This document shows positions 1 to 6,874 of a stretch of 64,000 nt of DNA, in pieces. The position numbers and the translations under genes are program-made. The notes beneath the pieces are model-generated. The model made no database searches, was not told the DNA's origin, and worked only from the letters and a program-made list of their open reading frames with translations. The number at the start of each line of letters is the position of its first letter. Positions within the stretch are counted from its first letter, which is position 1. This DNA is from Paractinoplanes bogorensis (GTDB taxonomy: Bacteria; Actinomycetota; Actinomycetes; Mycobacteriales; Micromonosporaceae). Location of the stretch: contig NZ_JAHKKG010000014.1 of the NCBI RefSeq assembly GCF_018829635.1, positions 124,001 to 188,000 of the forward strand. The letters run 5' to 3'.

Positions 1-650
1 TCGGTGTGGTCGCCCGGGAGCACATGGGCGGTCAGGCCGGCCCGGCGCATCGCCCGGCGGTAGCCCCGGCGGCGGCTGGAGGCCACGGCACCCCGGCCGC
101 CGTCGACGAAGGCGATGCGGGTGTGTCCGAGATTGATCAGGTGATCGAGGGCCGCGTCGACCCCCACGTCGTCGGCCGGGCGGACCACGTCGACGCCGGC
201 GCCGCGCACCGACCGGCCGACCACGACGCAGGGCACCTGGGCGGCCAGTGCGGCCAGCTCGGACTCGGACGCGTCGGGGCCGAGCAGGATCAGGGCCTCG
301 CACCGGAAGTCGAGCAGGGTCTCGACCGCGCGGGCCTCGTCGCGGGCCCGGGTGAGCGTCGAGAGCACCACCTCGTAGCCCGCCGCCTCGGCCTCGACCT
401 GGATCTCTTCGACCAGCTCGGCGTGGAACGGGTTGCGCACGTCGAGCAGCACGCCGAGCAGGTGGCGCCGGCGGCGGGCGAGCAGGCTGGCCGTGCGGTC
501 GGCGCGATAGCCCAGCTCGGCCGCGGCCGCGAGCACCCGCTCGCGGGTCTCGGCGCTCGGGCCGGGCGCCCCGCGCAGCACGAGCGACACCGACGCGGGC
601 GAGACGCCGACGGCGGCGGCCACGTCGGACAGTCGCGGTCGCTGATCCAC
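1..650 (-). CDS. LacI-family transcriptional regulator (3' end cut by window)
   Basis: This is a DNA-binding repressor of the LacI/GalR family. From the GTG at 650 it reads MDQRPRLSDVAAAVGVSPAS, the N-terminal helix-turn-helix, followed by the hinge region and a periplasmic-binding-protein-like domain with segments such as LLGVLLDVRNPFHAELVEE and HTRIAFVDGG. A GGAG lies about 6 nt before the GTG. Only about 216 of the usual 330-350 residues are inside the window; the C-terminal part lies beyond base 1. It diverges from the dehydrogenase/isomerase pair at 740-2916, and the intergenic palindrome suggests that it represses that pair and itself. The effector is unknown but is probably a sugar or cyclitol. 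Confidence 0.88.
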   Translation of the reverse strand, partial: MDQRPRLSDVAAAVGVSPASVSLVLRGAPGPSAETRERVLAAAAELGYRADRTASLLARRRRHLLGVLLDVRNPFHAELVEEIQVEAEAAGYEVVLSTLTRARDEARAVETLLDFRCEALILLGPDASESELAALAAQVPCVVVGRSVRGAGVDVVRPADDVGVDAALDHLINLGHTRIAFVDGGRGAVASSRRRGYRRAMRRAGLTAHVLPGDHT

Positions 651-671
651 TTTTCACTCCCCACACACGTC

Positions 672-701
672 TTGACACCCAGCGAGATCAACATCGATAT
701 T
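672..701 (+). promoter_or_regulatory. Sigma-70-type promoter of the dehydrogenase/isomerase pair
   Basis: A perfect -35 hexamer TTGACA (672-677) is followed after 18 nt by a -10-like GATATT (696-701). It lies in a relatively AT-rich stretch just before a LacI-type palindrome and the ribosome-binding site of the gene at 740. The predicted transcription start falls on or just before the palindrome, the usual arrangement for repression. Confidence 0.6.
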
Positions 702-710
702 ACAGGGGAC

Positions 711-724
711 TTAAAGCGCTTTAA
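711..724. promoter_or_regulatory. LacI-family operator (perfect 14-bp palindrome)
   Basis: TTAAAGCGCTTTAA is perfectly palindromic with the central CG typical of LacI/GalR operators. It lies between the -10 element and the ribosome-binding site (AGAGGAG, 725-731) of the gene at 740, and about 60 bp upstream of the divergent lacI-type gene. A repressor bound here would block the rightward promoter. Confidence 0.7.
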
Positions 725-739
725 AGAGGAGCCCGATCG

Positions 740-1903
740 ATGTCACTCGGAGTCGCAGAAGTTGGAGTCGCAGTGATCGGGGCCGGCATGGTCGGCCGCG
801 CCCACGCCAACGCCTATCGCCAGGCCGCCACCGTCTTCGGCCTGGATCAGCCCGCCCCGCGCCTGGTCGCCATCGCCGACCTGCACGAGCCGTTCGCCGC
901 CGACGCCGCCGTGCGCTACGGCTACGCCCGCGCCGAGACCGACTGGCGGGCCGTCATCGACGCACCCGACGTCGACGCGGTCAGCGTCGCCGTCGCCAAC
1001 AGCCTGCACCGCGAGGTCACCGAGGCCGCGCTGGCCGCCGGCAAGCACGTGCTGTGCGAAAAGCCGCTGGCCCCGAGCGTGGCCGACGGCGAGGCGATGG
1101 TGGCCGCGGCCGCCGCCGCACCCGGTCAGATCAACGCGGTCGGCTTCACCTTCCGGCGCTCTCCCGCGCTCAACGCGCTCAAGGAGCAGGTCGAGGGTGC
1201 GCTCGGCCCGGTGCGCCACTTCGTCGGCAACTACTGGTGCGACTACGGTTTCGACCCCCGGCGCCCGATGAGCTGGCGCTATCAGGGCGGTCCGGGCTCG
1301 GGCGTGCTGGCCGACATCGGCAGCCACATGACCGATCTCGCCGAGTTCTTCTGCGGCCCCACCGCCGGGGTGCACGGCACCACCATGGCCACCCTGGTCA
1401 AAGAGCGGCCGAAGCCGCTCGGGGTCGCGGTCGGCCACGCCGGCGGGGTGCAGGTGAGCGACGAGCTGGTGCCGGTCGAAAACGAAGACGTGTGCACCTT
1501 CACCACGTCCTACGAGAGCGGCGCGGTCGGCACGTTCTCGCTGTCGCGGGTCGCGTTCGGCCATGCCAACTCGCTCCGGGTCGACCTGTTCTGCGAAAAC
1601 GGCTCGGCCTCGTTCGAGCTGACCCGGCCCGCCGAGTTCAGCATCGTCGACGGCGGTCCCGACGTGGCGGTCAACGGCGCCCGCACGGTCTACATCGGCC
1701 CCTGGCACCCCTATGTCGCCCGCGGACTGCCGATGGACTTCCCGACCGTCGGCCACGGGCAGAACGACTTCTTCGTCTACCAGGCCCGCGCCTTCCTCGA
1801 CCAGATCGCCGGGGTCAAGGGCCTGCCGCCGTGCCCCGACCTGGCCCACGGCCTGCACAACCTGCGCGTCCTCGAGGCCGTCGTGTCGGCCGCCCGATCC
1901 TGA
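740..1903 (+). CDS. Gfo/Idh/MocA-family NAD(P)-dependent oxidoreductase
   Basis: This cytoplasmic dehydrogenase acts on a sugar, cyclitol or derived substrate. The N-terminal Rossmann fold begins VGVAVIGAGMVGRAHANAY (GxGxxG), and the family CEKP motif is present in GKHVLCEKPLAP near residue 110; the C-terminal half is the family alpha/beta substrate domain. The length of 387 residues is normal. The ATG at 740 has AGAGGAG 8 nt upstream. The gene is followed after 11 bp by a TIM-barrel isomerase, so the two are probably co-transcribed from the LacI-controlled promoter. The substrate cannot be assigned; pairing with an epimerase-type gene suggests a carbohydrate oxidation/isomerisation route. 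Confidence 0.85.
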   Translation: MSLGVAEVGVAVIGAGMVGRAHANAYRQAATVFGLDQPAPRLVAIADLHEPFAADAAVRYGYARAETDWRAVIDAPDVDAVSVAVANSLHREVTEAALAAGKHVLCEKPLAPSVADGEAMVAAAAAAPGQINAVGFTFRRSPALNALKEQVEGALGPVRHFVGNYWCDYGFDPRRPMSWRYQGGPGSGVLADIGSHMTDLAEFFCGPTAGVHGTTMATLVKERPKPLGVAVGHAGGVQVSDELVPVENEDVCTFTTSYESGAVGTFSLSRVAFGHANSLRVDLFCENGSASFELTRPAEFSIVDGGPDVAVNGARTVYIGPWHPYVARGLPMDFPTVGHGQNDFFVYQARAFLDQIAGVKGLPPCPDLAHGLHNLRVLEAVVSAARS

Positions 1904-1914
1904 GGAGAACTGAG

Positions 1915-2916
1915 ATGCACCTCGGTGCCTACACCGCCTGCCTGCACGACCGCCCCCTCGACGAGAGCCTCAAGATCCTCGGCGAGCTCGGCCTGACCAG
2001 CGCCGAGATCAACACCGGCGGCTTCATCGGCACGCCGCACATCCCGATCGACGACCTGCTGGCCAGCGCCGGCGCCCGGGAAGACTATCTGGGCCGCTAC
2101 GCGCAGGCCGGCATCACGTTGACCGGGCTCAACTGCAACGGCAACCCGCTCAACCCCGACCCGCTGGTCGGGCCCCGGCACGCCGACGACCTGCGCCGCA
2201 GCATCGAGCTGGCCGCCGCGCTCGGCGTCAAGCGCGTGGTCACCATGTCGGGCCTGCCCGGCGGCCACCCCGGGGCGACGCTGGCCAACTGGATCGTCAA
2301 CCCGTGGGACAGCCAGTTCCTCAATGCGCTCGACTACCAGTGGCAAGAGGTGGCCGTCCCGTTCTGGCGCGACATCCAGGCCCGGGCGGCCGACGCCGAC
2401 GTCAAGGTGTGCATCGAGATGCACCCGCAAAACCTGGTCTTCAACCCGCCCACGCTGCTGCGCCTGATCGAGCAGACCAACGCCACCCACGTCGGCGCCG
2501 AGATGGACCCCAGCCACCTGTTCTGGCAGGGCATCGACCCGGTGGCCGCGATCGACCATCTGGGCGACCGCGTCTTCCACGCCGCCGCCAAAGACACGCG
2601 CATCAACGAGGAGAACTGCCGCCTCGTCGGCGTGCTCGACGACCGTTTCACCCACACCCCGGCCGACCAGAATCCGCTGGGCCTGGGCGGCAACAACACC
2701 CTCAACCAGTGGCCCGAGCAACCGGCCTGGCAGTTCGTCGCGGTCGGCCGCGGCCACGGCGACGAGTTCTGGGTGCCGTTCCTGCAGGCGCTGCACCGCG
2801 TCGACCCCGGCATGGCGGTCAACATCGAGCACGAGGACACCGAGCTCGACCAGATCGAGGGCCTGCGCCTGGCCGCCGAAAACCTGATCGCCGCGGGCCG
2901 CAAGGCCGGCCTCTGA
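1915..2916 (+). CDS. Sugar phosphate isomerase/epimerase-type TIM-barrel protein
   Basis: A 333-residue xylose-isomerase-like TIM barrel (AP endonuclease 2 superfamily). It begins MHLGAYTACLHDRPLDESL and has the expected metal-site segments: KVCIEMHPQN (Glu/His), THVGAEMDPSHLFWQ (Asp and His), VFHAAAKDTRI and AVNIEHEDTE (C-terminal Glu). The same frame stays open far upstream, but the ATG at 1915 has a clear GAGGAG at 1902-1907 and starts 11 bp after the dehydrogenase stop, so I chose it. It probably isomerises or epimerises the sugar handled by the preceding dehydrogenase; the exact reaction is unknown. Confidence 0.82.
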   Translation: MHLGAYTACLHDRPLDESLKILGELGLTSAEINTGGFIGTPHIPIDDLLASAGAREDYLGRYAQAGITLTGLNCNGNPLNPDPLVGPRHADDLRRSIELAAALGVKRVVTMSGLPGGHPGATLANWIVNPWDSQFLNALDYQWQEVAVPFWRDIQARAADADVKVCIEMHPQNLVFNPPTLLRLIEQTNATHVGAEMDPSHLFWQGIDPVAAIDHLGDRVFHAAAKDTRINEENCRLVGVLDDRFTHTPADQNPLGLGGNNTLNQWPEQPAWQFVAVGRGHGDEFWVPFLQALHRVDPGMAVNIEHEDTELDQIEGLRLAAENLIAAGRKAGL

Positions 2917-2930
2917 CGCCCCGCCGCCGG

Positions 2931-3053
2931 GATGAGCGGGCGCCTAGACTCCGGCCCGTGGATGAGCGGGGCGCCTAAACTCCGGCCCGTGGATGAGCGG
3001 GGCGCCTAAACTCCGGCCCGTGGATGAGCGGGGCGCCTAAACTCCGGCCCGTG
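2931..3053 (+). repeat. 31-bp tandem repeat (4 copies) carrying a -10 element and a GTG start
   Basis: Four head-to-tail units lie at 2931-2960 (30 bp), 2961-2991, 2992-3022 and 3023-3053. Each contains a -10-like hexamer (TAGACT in the first, TAAACT in the others), then CCGGCCC, then GTG, the layout of an actinobacterial leaderless promoter/start. The last GTG (3051) begins the HTH gene. The three earlier GTGs open six-codon frames (MDERGA) that end at the TAA inside the next copy's -10 box; for the first GTG this follows from reading into the second unit. Confidence 0.9.
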
Positions 3054-3677
3054 GACAATGTGGACAGGGTGTTGAGTCCGGCCGTGGTGGAGGCGCTGAC
3101 CTTCTGGCCCCGGCTGACGCAGGCGACCGGCGTCGACGTGTCGGTTCTGGTGCCGTTCTTCAACGAGCTGCTCGGCGAGTGGCCGTTCTGGGACAGCCGC
3201 TGGCGAGTGACCCGGGCCGGGCATGCCTATCCCTACGAGATCGCCAAGGACGAGGAGCGTAGCGTCTCGCGCTTCACCGAGGTCAGCGTCCCCGGCGAGG
3301 TCGGCCACGACGACGGCCGGGCGCTGCCGTGGGTGGCGCGCGTCCGTTTCACCGGCGACCGGCTCGTCCGGTTCGAGGCCAAGGTGGGCGCCGCCGTCAT
3401 CGGCCCGGCGCTCACCGAACCGGGCCGGCCCGAGCCCAACCCGTTCGGCGCCGTGCTCACCCGGCTGATGGAGGCACGCGGGCTCACCCGCCACGACATG
3501 GCCGTTCGCTGCCGACGGGCCCAGTCCACGATCGTCGGGGTGATGAGGGGCGCCTCGAACCCGCACCGCATCCTGCTCACCGAGATGGCCGCGGCCCTCG
3601 AGATGCCCGAGGCCGACCTGCTCGCCATCGCCGGCCAACCCGACGCCGAGAGCGCAGCCGGGCGACCTCAGAGCTGA
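3051..3677 (+). CDS. XRE-type helix-turn-helix protein of unknown role
   Basis: A 208-residue cytoplasmic protein. Residues 1-135 form an unrecognised domain (EALTFWPRLTQATGVDVSVL near the start, with repeated Trp and acidic residues). Residues about 138-200 resemble an XRE/Cro HTH: PFGAVLTRLMEARGLTRHDM, then AQSTIVGVMRGASNPH and LLTEMAAALEMPEADLLAIA. I prefer the GTG at 3051 because it follows a TAAACT box by 7 nt (leaderless); an in-frame ATG at 3024 lies within the repeat array. The last residues (about DAESAAGRPQS) are encoded by a duplicated 50-bp unit shared with the end of the neighbouring Uma2 gene, so the C-terminus may be recently acquired. Confidence 0.65.
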   Translation: MDNVDRVLSPAVVEALTFWPRLTQATGVDVSVLVPFFNELLGEWPFWDSRWRVTRAGHAYPYEIAKDEERSVSRFTEVSVPGEVGHDDGRALPWVARVRFTGDRLVRFEAKVGAAVIGPALTEPGRPEPNPFGAVLTRLMEARGLTRHDMAVRCRRAQSTIVGVMRGASNPHRILLTEMAAALEMPEADLLAIAGQPDAESAAGRPQS

Positions 3678-3760
3678 CGCAGATCGATCTCGACGCCGAG
3701 GGCACAGCCGGGTTACCTCAAAGCTGACGCAGGTCGATCTCGACGCCGAAGGGCGCGGCC
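3641..3760. repeat. 50-bp tandem duplication between convergent genes (2 copies plus 20 bp)
   Basis: Units 3641-3690 and 3691-3740 match at most positions, and a degenerate third start occupies 3741-3760. The unit corresponds to the 3' end of the Uma2 gene (coding for EIDLRQL and its stop). The left copy lies inside the 3' end of the HTH gene and supplies its last codons and stop. Confidence 0.85.
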
Positions 3761-4284
3761 AGTCTCACGACGCCGGTGAAGACTTCGCCGTCGCGATAGC
3801 GGTCGGTCGCCGGGTCGAGAACGTAGGTGTAGACGAGGGGTGCACCGGTGGCGGCCTGCTCGACGCGCCAGTAGAACTGAATGCCGGCCTTCGCATATTG
3901 GTCGGCCTTGACGATCCGGTCGGTCGTCTCGGACCCGGGCGAGACGACCTCGACCACGAGCAGCACGTGCTCGGGCCGCGTGGGAGTGACGTCGATGGTG
4001 TCTGCGCGATAGACCGTCACGTCTGGTCGGCGGTTGTTCAGCGGCACATCATGAAGCCGGACGTCGAAGTCGGTGTCGGCGTTCCAGTCCGGCCCCGCGG
4101 CCGCGTCCAAGGCGTTCGCCAGCAGCCGGGCCAGCCGATTGTGCCGCTTGGACGCGCTCGGACTCACGACGACCATCCCATCCACGATCTCGATGCCCGC
4201 GCACTGCTCCTCGGTCCAGCCCGCGTATTGCTCGGCCGTGACCTGCTGATGCATCCAGGCCGGCGCGACCATGTCAACAGTCAT
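3718..4284 (-). CDS. Uma2-family (DUF820) putative restriction-endonuclease-like protein
   Basis: A 188-residue PD-(D/E)XK-fold protein. Key segments are IVDGMVVVSPSASKRHNRLA near the N-terminus, NNRRPDVTVYRAD (catalytic Asp region) and LLVVEVVSPGSETTDRIVKA followed by DQYAKAGIQFYWRVE (Glu and Lys of the nuclease core). These match the Uma2 family, which is expanded in cyanobacteria and actinobacteria and is of unclear function. The ATG at 4284 has GGAGG 5 nt upstream; a GTG two codons earlier overlaps that site. The 3' end has been tandemly duplicated toward the HTH gene. No methyltransferase or partner gene is adjacent. Confidence 0.85.
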   Translation of the reverse strand: MTVDMVAPAWMHQQVTAEQYAGWTEEQCAGIEIVDGMVVVSPSASKRHNRLARLLANALDAAAGPDWNADTDFDVRLHDVPLNNRRPDVTVYRADTIDVTPTRPEHVLLVVEVVSPGSETTDRIVKADQYAKAGIQFYWRVEQAATGAPLVYTYVLDPATDRYRDGEVFTGVVRLAAPFGVEIDLRQL

Positions 4285-4346
4285 ACACACCTCCTGGAAC
4301 GCGATCGGCCACCGGAACCCAAGATACCGTTCCGCGCCCGGCCGGC

Positions 4347-4406
4347 GGTGGAACGGCGGTCAGGATGGTGGAGCGGCGATCAGGACGGTGGAACGGCGGT
4401 CAGGAT
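4347..4406. repeat. 20-bp tandem repeat (3 copies) at a gene 3' end
   Basis: Units 4347-4366, 4367-4386 and 4387-4406 have the consensus GGTGGAACGGCGGTCAGGAT; units 1 and 3 are identical and unit 2 differs at three positions. A truncated fourth unit (GGTGG) follows. The stop codon of the minus-strand gene (4400-4402) lies inside unit 3, so the array begins at that gene's end and extends into the space before the Uma2 gene. Confidence 0.88.
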
Positions 4407-5185
4407 GGTGGCTCGCCGAAGGAACCGGGCAGCTTGCCGTGGCCTCGCATCTGGTCCATGACCCGGCCGGCGTCGTGGCCGAGGGCCAGCAGCTCCTGGT
4501 CGCGGCGATACTGGTCCGAGCGTTTGTACTCCTCGACGGCGGCCAGCTCCTGCGCGGACGGCTCCCACGGCTGCGCCGGGACCGATCCGTGCCAATAGGC
4601 GGCGATCTCGCTGGTCTGCCGCACGATCACATCGGGCGCCGGCTCACCCGGAGACGGCCAGAAAAGGAGCTGGTAGCGGTCCGGTCGATCATCGAACAGA
4701 TCGGCGGGGTCGTCGTCCGGGTCGTGACCGCCCCACGGGTCGTTGCCTTCGTCCATGGCGGTTGCGCAATAGCGCACGCGGTAGGTGGTCGCGGGGCCGT
4801 CGCCGGGGAAACGGAACAGTGTGGCGACTGCGGCGTCGGCCCACGGGACCAGGTCGACCGTCTCGGTCGTCGGCCGGAACGACACCTCGACGACCTCCTG
4901 CCACTCGGGGCCGGCGGGTGGCGGCTCGGCGTCGTGCAACTCGACCGTGAACCGGACGTCGCCGTCGCGGGTGCCCGTGACCAGGAACAGCGCGCCCGGA
5001 AAAGCCGCGCCGCAGAGGCCGTTCGCCTGTCCGGCGAACGCCACGTCCATGGCCGAAACGGGCGGGCCCTGCACGTAGGCCTGGCCGTACGCGATGAAGA
5101 CCGGGCCGTCGTAGAGAGTCCGCACCAAGGCGATCCTGCCATCGGACGCGCCCGTGAGCGGGCGGAACGAGCATTGACGAGCCAA
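4400..5185 (-). CDS. Hypothetical protein with acidic central region
   Basis: I do not recognise this 261-residue protein. The TTG start at 5185 gives MARQCSFRPLTGASDGRIAL; a GTG about 20 codons further in (VRTLYDGP) is an alternative start. No signal peptide or membrane helix is evident. The N-terminal two thirds look beta-rich (GALFLVTGTRDGDVRFTVEL; VRYCATAMDEGND). A very acidic linker (WGGHDPDDDPADLFDDRPD) precedes a helical, charged C-terminus. The proposed start lies 2 bp from the ArsR operator-like repeat and 24 bp from the divergent arsR start, so the two genes probably share a control region. The stop lies in a 20-bp repeat array. Confidence 0.55.
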   Translation of the reverse strand: MARQCSFRPLTGASDGRIALVRTLYDGPVFIAYGQAYVQGPPVSAMDVAFAGQANGLCGAAFPGALFLVTGTRDGDVRFTVELHDAEPPPAGPEWQEVVEVSFRPTTETVDLVPWADAAVATLFRFPGDGPATTYRVRYCATAMDEGNDPWGGHDPDDDPADLFDDRPDRYQLLFWPSPGEPAPDVIVRQTSEIAAYWHGSVPAQPWEPSAQELAAVEEYKRSDQYRRDQELLALGHDAGRVMDQMRGHGKLPGSFGEPPS

Positions 5186-5187
5186 TC

Positions 5188-5205
5188 GGTAAGTTGTAAC
5201 TTACC
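5188..5205. promoter_or_regulatory. Operator-like inverted repeat overlapping the arsR-type promoter
   Basis: GGTAAGTT-GT-AACTTACC is an 8-bp inverted repeat with a 2-bp spacer. It contains a -10-like TAACTT (5197-5202), and the GTG start of the ArsR gene follows 7 nt later (5210). Binding here would occlude the -10 box, so it is probably the autoregulatory site. It also abuts the start of the divergent hypothetical gene. Confidence 0.65.
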
Positions 5206-5209
5206 GTTC

Positions 5210-5527
5210 GTGGAGACTTACCGAGGGCCGGACGGGTGGGAGATCCTCGGGGATCCGAGCCGGCGCGCGATCGTCGAATGCCTGGCCCGGCGCCCGCGGG
5301 CCGTGGGTGAGCTGGCCGAGGAGTTGCCGATCAGCCGGCCCGCGGTGTCGCAGCACCTGCGCGTGCTCAAGGACGCCGGCCTGGTCGACGACGAGGCGGC
5401 GGGCACCCGGCGGGTCTACCGGCTCAACCCGGCCGGCGTCTCCGCGCTCCGCGACCAGCTCGACATGTTCTGGCAGCGGACCCTGCGTGGTTTCGAGGAA
5501 ATAGTCGAGAACGAGGAGCAAGCATGA
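5210..5527 (+). CDS. ArsR-family winged-helix regulator of the SRPBCC-linked type
   Basis: A 105-residue repressor. DPSRRAIVECLARRPRAVGE and LAEELPISRPAVSQHLRVLK form the winged helix with its recognition helix; DAGLVDDEAAGTRRVYRLNP is the wing. It lacks the metal-binding Cys motif of ArsR/SmtB and has the C-terminal DMFWQRTLRGFEE typical of regulators paired with AHSA1-type proteins. The GTG at 5210 fits a leaderless transcript because a -10-like TAACTT ends 7 nt before it. Its stop overlaps the ATG of the SRPBCC gene (ATGA), so they are translationally coupled. Confidence 0.88.
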   Translation: METYRGPDGWEILGDPSRRAIVECLARRPRAVGELAEELPISRPAVSQHLRVLKDAGLVDDEAAGTRRVYRLNPAGVSALRDQLDMFWQRTLRGFEEIVENEEQA

Positions 5528-5985
5528 GTGAGGTTGTACTGCGGCAGGTTGTCGTGACAGCACCCATCGACAAGGCCTTCGAGATCTTCACGGCGCGGTT
5601 CGGAGACATCAAGCCCCGGGAGCACAATCTGCTGCAGGCGCCGATCACCGAGACCGTCTTCGAACCCCGGGTCGGGGGCCACATCTTCGACCGGGCCGAA
5701 GACGGGACGGAGTGCCGCTGGGCCCGGATCCTGGCTTTCGACCCGCCGGACCGGGTCGTCTTCAGCTGGGACATCAGCCCGCAGTGGCAGCTCGAGACCG
5801 ATCCCGAGCTCACCAGCGAGGTCGAGGTCCGGTTCATCGCCGAGACTCCGGAGCGCACCCGGGTCGAGCTCGAGCACCGCCACCTCGACCGGCACGGTCC
5901 GGGCTGGGAGTCCGAGCGCGACGGCCTGGCGGGCGACGCCGGCTGGCCGTTGTACCTGCAGCGCTACGCTGCGCTGATCGACTGA
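5524..5985 (+). CDS. SRPBCC/AHSA1-domain protein
   Basis: A 153-residue START-like fold of the activator-of-Hsp90-ATPase (AHSA1) type. VVVTAPIDKAFEIFTARFGD is the characteristic N-terminal strand and helix; GGHIFDRAEDGTECRWARIL, PPDRVVFSWDIS and TRVELEHRHLDRHGPGWES follow in the family order. These proteins bind hydrophobic ligands, and many are co-expressed with an ArsR regulator as here; the ligand is unknown. Its ATG overlaps the arsR stop by 4 bp. The gene ends just before a hairpin that separates it from the convergent inositol operon. Confidence 0.85.
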   Translation: MSEVVLRQVVVTAPIDKAFEIFTARFGDIKPREHNLLQAPITETVFEPRVGGHIFDRAEDGTECRWARILAFDPPDRVVFSWDISPQWQLETDPELTSEVEVRFIAETPERTRVELEHRHLDRHGPGWESERDGLAGDAGWPLYLQRYAALID

Positions 5986-5989
5986 GGGA

Positions 5990-6008
5990 CCGCCCCGGAA
6001 AGGGGCGG
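5990..6008. terminator. GC-rich hairpin between convergent genes
   Basis: CCGCCCC (5990-5996) pairs with GGGGCGG (6002-6008) across a GGAAA loop, 4 bp after the SRPBCC stop and 8 bp before the end of the inositol operon. There is no U-tract, as is common in high-GC actinobacteria. It could end both transcripts. Confidence 0.6.
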
Positions 6009-6016
6009 CCCACCAA

Positions 6017-6874
6017 TCAGCCGTTCTTCTGCAGGTACTGGTTGATCTGCGACAGGTTGTAGCGGGAACTGTCCTCGGCCCGCTCCTCCCACGCGAACAC
6101 GCAGACGGTGGCGATGCCGTCGAAGCCGACCTCGTGCAGCGTGGCGAAGAACAGGTCCCAGTCCACCTCGCCCTGGCCGATGTCCAGGTGCTGGTGGATG
6201 CGGGCGGTCGAGCCGGGCGGATTGACGATGTAGCGCAGCCCGGACGATCCGCGGAAGTCGAACGAGTCGGCGATGTGCACCTGGGTGAGCAGCGGACCGG
6301 CGTACCGGATGATCTCGGCCAGATTGCCGCCCTGGTGGAACGTGTGCGGGCAGCAGTACAGGAAGCTGACCAGCTCGCTGTTGATGCCGCGGATCAGGTT
6401 GACCGCCTCGATCCCGTCCTCGACGAAGTCGTCGGGGTGCGGTTCGAGCACCAGGCGCACGCCCTCCCGCTCGAAGATCGGGAGCAACTCCTCCATCGAG
6501 CGCCAGAACTGCGATTCGGAGCGAGCAGCGTCGGACGGGCGCCCGTTGAACTCGGAGTTCATCACGTCCACACCGAGGTCGACGGTGATTTCGATGGCCC
6601 GCTTCCAATACCGTACGGCCGCCTGCCTCTCGTCCTCGTCCGGCCCGGACCAGCGGTAGAGCGGCAGCACCGACGACACCGACACCTCGGCGTCGGCCAG
6701 CGCCTTGCGGAACGCCGCCACGCCCGCTTTGTCCACGCGGGGATGGAGGAAGAACGGCAGGAAGTCGTCCCGCGGCGACATCTCGATGTGGTGGTAGCCC
6801 AGATCGGCCACCGCCCGCGGCAGGTCGAGCAGCGGCACCCGCCGCATCATGTAGGGATCCAGCGCGATCTTCAC
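6017..6874 (-). CDS. Sugar phosphate isomerase/epimerase (IolI/IolH-like TIM barrel)
   Basis: The last gene of the 11-gene operon. The 285-residue TIM barrel starts MKIALDPYMMRRVPLLDLPR. Metal-site segments include VDVMNSEFNGRPSD, GVRLVLEPHPDDF (Glu/His), LTQVHIADSFDFRG (His and Asp) and GEVDWDLFFATLHEVGFDG near the C-terminus. The family covers inosose isomerases and dehydratases, so conversion of a keto-inositol or related cyclitol is likely. The start overlaps the preceding dehydrogenase by 4 bp (ATGA). It may allow other inositol stereoisomers to enter the myo-inositol route; this is inferred from context. Confidence 0.8.
   Translation of the reverse strand: MKIALDPYMMRRVPLLDLPRAVADLGYHHIEMSPRDDFLPFFLHPRVDKAGVAAFRKALADAEVSVSSVLPLYRWSGPDEDERQAAVRYWKRAIEITVDLGVDVMNSEFNGRPSDAARSESQFWRSMEELLPIFEREGVRLVLEPHPDDFVEDGIEAVNLIRGINSELVSFLYCCPHTFHQGGNLAEIIRYAGPLLTQVHIADSFDFRGSSGLRYIVNPPGSTARIHQHLDIGQGEVDWDLFFATLHEVGFDGIATVCVFAWEERAEDSSRYNLSQINQYLQKNG

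Noticed and set aside
290..694. Minus-strand open frame over the LacI gene
   Set aside because: It is a shifted frame of the LacI coding region; the correct frame starts at GTG 650 and gives a textbook HTH.
1054..1914. Long upstream extension of the isomerase frame
   Set aside because: It lies antiparallel in frame to the dehydrogenase coding region and is Arg/Gly/Pro-rich, a GC-bias shadow; the ATG at 1915 has a clear ribosome-binding site.
2931..3053. CRISPR array
   Set aside because: The 31-bp units are directly contiguous with no spacers and contain promoter/start elements; no cas genes are present.
4271..5209. 418-residue open frame leading into the ArsR gene
   Set aside because: The upstream part is antisense to the hypothetical gene at 4400-5185; only the region after GTG 5210 has ArsR features.
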